Source: Thelonectria olida (taxonomy: Eukaryota; Ascomycota; Sordariomycetes; Hypocreales; Nectriaceae). From it: DNA of 64,000 nt. Position 1 is the first letter of the stretch. The number at the start of each line of letters is the position of its first letter. The notes below the pieces were generated by a model. That model saw only the letters and a program-made list of their open reading frames with translations, made no database searches and was not told where the DNA came from. Position numbers and translations under genes: made by a program. Positions 61,647 through 64,000 of this stretch are shown piece after piece. The stretch lies in NCBI GenBank assembly GCA_020736575.1, contig JAGPYM010000080.1, positions 1-64,000 of the forward strand, read 5' to 3'.

Positions 61647-64000
61647 ATGGACTTCACCCAAGTGATTGAGGTATTCGGCGGCACGATATTCGCGGAAGAG
61701 TATCGTACCAACTTCAAGGACTCCGAGGACTGGATCCAGGCGTTTGAATCCGCTACCGCTACCAACACTCCAACAAATGAGGAACGTGCTGCTCTTCTTC
61801 TCCTGCGAGCGATACAAGATGCACTACGTGGAAATCTTTCTGGTGCCGACAAGTATTTGATGGATTTGCAACGTTTGGCACAGTGTGGATTGGGCAGTGC
61901 TTGGGTCTCGCGCTGCCAGGCTTATCAATCCTACTCGCTGTCTCTGAAGAGAGCCTCTCCAATTTTGCGATTCTGGCCGGACGTGGAAAGCCAGTCTGGA
62001 AAATTGAGAGACGCGAAGCTTCAGATGTTTGAGAGCAAGCAGCAGCTACGAAGCCAGCGGAGACAAAGGGCTTCGAACTGGTCCGTCGTTGAGGAACTCG
62101 AGAGCAACTTGATCTGGAGCTCCTTTGGGTACTACGACAATCTGTGGAAGGCGTACGACCACCACCCAAGCTATCCCAACAGCACGTGGGGATTTACATT
62201 CGAAACAACAGAGATTTACCCCCCTGAGACCCGCAACCTCGCTGTTGTCCTGGAGCTTCCTACACTTGAGGCTTATCTGGATCGCCTCCAAACAGAGTAT
62301 CAACGGGGTGGAGGAGCCGAGCGGGTGCCTGTCTTGCTGCAACAGTCTTTCGAGACATGTATCTCGGCGGGAGATCTCGCAGGAGCGGCTAATGTCAGAA
62401 TTCTACAAGGGGACCATATACTCTCTCCCCCATTTACAAATCCTCTCGCCCTCAATCTCATGCCTCTGGATCACGGTCTAAGCTGGAGCAATAGCGCTTG
62501 GGATCCGCTCGAACCACAGTTCACGCTTAGGCACAGCGATGCAGCAAGTTCACAGTATGAGGAGGCACTGGGACTCTTTGAGAGAGCCGGGAAATCGCGT
62601 GGACAAGGAGCCGTTCATTTGCGTATGGCATGTGTCATGCACGCAGAAGCCCTTTACCAAAGCTCTAATGGCCAGGTTGGACTGGAATTTCTTCAGTCAA
62701 CGCTGGCCAGTCTCGATAAAGCACACGGCCTCTTCCGAGGAGACTTCACAAACACACAATTGGTCGCCTGTCACCGCTTGCTTCTTGACATTACCTCCGA
62801 TCCCGACTGTTCGGATTTGATTGAGAGGGCCACCAATCTCGGTTCCTGGGGCCGTCAAGCAGACAACGATCCCGTGTCCCGATTCATCGGTTTACTGGTC
62901 CTCCGCTTCGGCCGGAAATTATACGTAGAGAATGGGAACACGGATGCGGCCTTGAAGTGCTGTGCTTGCGCGAGAGCTTGCTTTCACGGACTTGGTGACA
63001 AAGTTCTCGAGTTGCTTGCTCTCATAGCACACGCGGAGCTTCAAAGAGATTGCGGGAACCTTGCCGTGGCTCGTGTCCTTGTCGATCAAGCCAGAGAGCT
63101 ATTTCCGCAGTCGCTCGCGCAGCTGGACTCACTAATCGAAGCTGTCTCTGGGAAGAATTGCGCCCCAGATGCTCAGACGATCCAGCTCTTGAAAACAAAC
63201 TATCGCCTAGAGCTCAATCGGGTGATGAATTCCATTGAGCAGTCCAGTACGTCCGCCTTTGCGAGCCGGGGGGCTCATGAGCGCCTCACCGGAGGCTCGT
63301 CACTTCCAGCTGTGGTTGAAGCGCTCGCAGGATTGGTGGCAGACTATCCGGGCTTGAGTTCCCAATTCGAGAACGCAATTGCAAACCCTGCCAAAGAGCT
63401 TGGAGATTTGGAGTCGGAGTATTTCGAGGTGCTCCGTCAAAGCCAAGAGGCTCTTCTACAGCATGCGGACGCAGATGCATCAGAAAAGATCTTCAGAGAC
63501 TTCCTTTCCAGGCTCGATAGTATATCTGGGTTCAAGTCTAAAATCCTTGACACGCTTAAGCTAGCTACACTGCACCATCTCGGAGAATTCGGAAAGGCAC
63601 AGCACAGTTTAGACAGCATCCTCCCGGCTGACTACGGCGGCAAAGCCGATTATCCATTCAGCCTATCACTTCCTAGCGGCGCTGCTTCAGACCTGCGCCT
63701 TGCTGAACAACAGAGGAGGGAAGGCAACGTCAGGGATTACATTGGGAAGTGCTTCATTGCGAAAGCATGGCGGCAAGGCGCAGCAGTTCTCGAGAACGCG
63801 AGGAGGTTCTTTCCAGAGCTCCTAAAGCTGGAGAATTTGTCGAAGGATGCTGACAATTGGACGTTGATGGTTTGGATCGCCTGTATCGAGGAAAACAATG
63901 GACACCTCGATACCGCTTTCGAGTGGTATCTGGCTACGCTTCGACTCGTGGAATCGCAACGCAGTCAGATGCAGGACCCAGACGCTCGCCGTGACGTCCT
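61647..64000 (+). CDS. large TPR-repeat protein, probable TPR-CHAT (3' end off window)
   Basis: An uninterrupted frame of 784 codons opens at ATG 61647 and leaves the window still open. It has no signal peptide or membrane helix and is helical throughout. TPR-like pairs are visible, for example SSQYEEALGLFERAGKSRG with AVHLRMACVMHAEALY (~297-335), DAALKCCACARACFHGLGDK with LELLALIAHAELQRDCGN and ARVLVDQARELFPQSL (~435-490), and DTAFEWYLATLRLVESQRSQ followed by DPDARRD (~755-784). The last pattern is typical of the repeat just before a CHAT (caspase-like) protease domain in TPR-CHAT proteins, so a CHAT domain is predicted right of 64000. Family members cleave partner proteins after activation. 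Lack of introns contrasts with all neighbours except the DUF8021-like gene. Confidence 0.72.
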   Translation, partial: MDFTQVIEVFGGTIFAEEYRTNFKDSEDWIQAFESATATNTPTNEERAALLLLRAIQDALRGNLSGADKYLMDLQRLAQCGLGSAWVSRCQAYQSYSLSLKRASPILRFWPDVESQSGKLRDAKLQMFESKQQLRSQRRQRASNWSVVEELESNLIWSSFGYYDNLWKAYDHHPSYPNSTWGFTFETTEIYPPETRNLAVVLELPTLEAYLDRLQTEYQRGGGAERVPVLLQQSFETCISAGDLAGAANVRILQGDHILSPPFTNPLALNLMPLDHGLSWSNSAWDPLEPQFTLRHSDAASSQYEEALGLFERAGKSRGQGAVHLRMACVMHAEALYQSSNGQVGLEFLQSTLASLDKAHGLFRGDFTNTQLVACHRLLLDITSDPDCSDLIERATNLGSWGRQADNDPVSRFIGLLVLRFGRKLYVENGNTDAALKCCACARACFHGLGDKVLELLALIAHAELQRDCGNLAVARVLVDQARELFPQSLAQLDSLIEAVSGKNCAPDAQTIQLLKTNYRLELNRVMNSIEQSSTSAFASRGAHERLTGGSSLPAVVEALAGLVADYPGLSSQFENAIANPAKELGDLESEYFEVLRQSQEALLQHADADASEKIFRDFLSRLDSISGFKSKILDTLKLATLHHLGEFGKAQHSLDSILPADYGGKADYPFSLSLPSGAASDLRLAEQQRREGNVRDYIGKCFIAKAWRQGAAVLENARRFFPELLKLENLSKDADNWTLMVWIACIEENNGHLDTAFEWYLATLRLVESQRSQMQDPDARRDV

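Overview
The window reads as nuclear DNA of a filamentous ascomycete (Pezizomycotina, probably a Sordariomycete). The evidence is genes split by many 48-100 bp introns (GT-AG, twice GC-AG), each gene with its own promoter, WSC-domain and LITAF proteins, fungal-only families (DUF7708-NACHT, DUF8021-like, HODM/DUF3445), and one almost pure A/T island. Intact genes are separated by long spacers and by many decayed genes, as in accessory or subtelomeric chromosome regions. Exon joins given here were worked out by hand from reading frame, splice signals and family similarity.

Layout. 1-2227 (-): STAND/NLR-type DUF7708-NACHT protein running off the left edge. 2663-5646 (+): Rad5/HLTF-like SNF2 ATPase. 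5647-7050: relic DNA. 7051-8617 (+): secreted LVIVD (choice-of-anchor B) protein. 8723-10636: remains of an M20 peptidase and an MFS transporter. 11308-12318 (-): secreted DUF8021-like protein. 15045-16838 (+): secreted S33 (TAP-like) hydrolase. 17245-17566: phenol-hydroxylase relic. 19174-20965 (+): decayed second DUF7708 STAND gene. 22131-22812 (-): small membrane protein. 25316-26321 (+): secreted M43 metalloprotease. 26628-28072 (+): CorA-like membrane protein. 28524-29364 (+): FAD monooxygenase lacking its N-terminus. 29653-31754 (-): C2H2-type nuclear protein. 34978-39074 (-): broken ankyrin/membrane gene. 43282-46656 (+): four-WSC copper-radical oxidase. 48655-49190: A/T island. 49496-50248 (+): LITAF protein. 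54413-56120 (+): secreted FAD-linked oxidase. 57097-58588 (+): membrane-anchored HODM-like haemoprotein. 60234-61226 (-) and 61647-64000 (+): a head-to-head pair, a small gasdermin-like protein and a long intronless TPR protein whose last visible residues look like the entry to a CHAT protease domain.

The right-hand pair is the best candidate for a notable system. Fungal gasdermin-like pore formers are often encoded beside their activating protease (HET-Q2-type subtilisin or CHAT type) in regulated cell death and allorecognition. The window also holds an intact NLR, a dead NLR-like gene and a broken ankyrin/membrane gene, so it looks like a fast-evolving self/non-self region mixed with secreted enzymes. 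The gasdermin call and the CHAT domain (beyond the window) are inferences.
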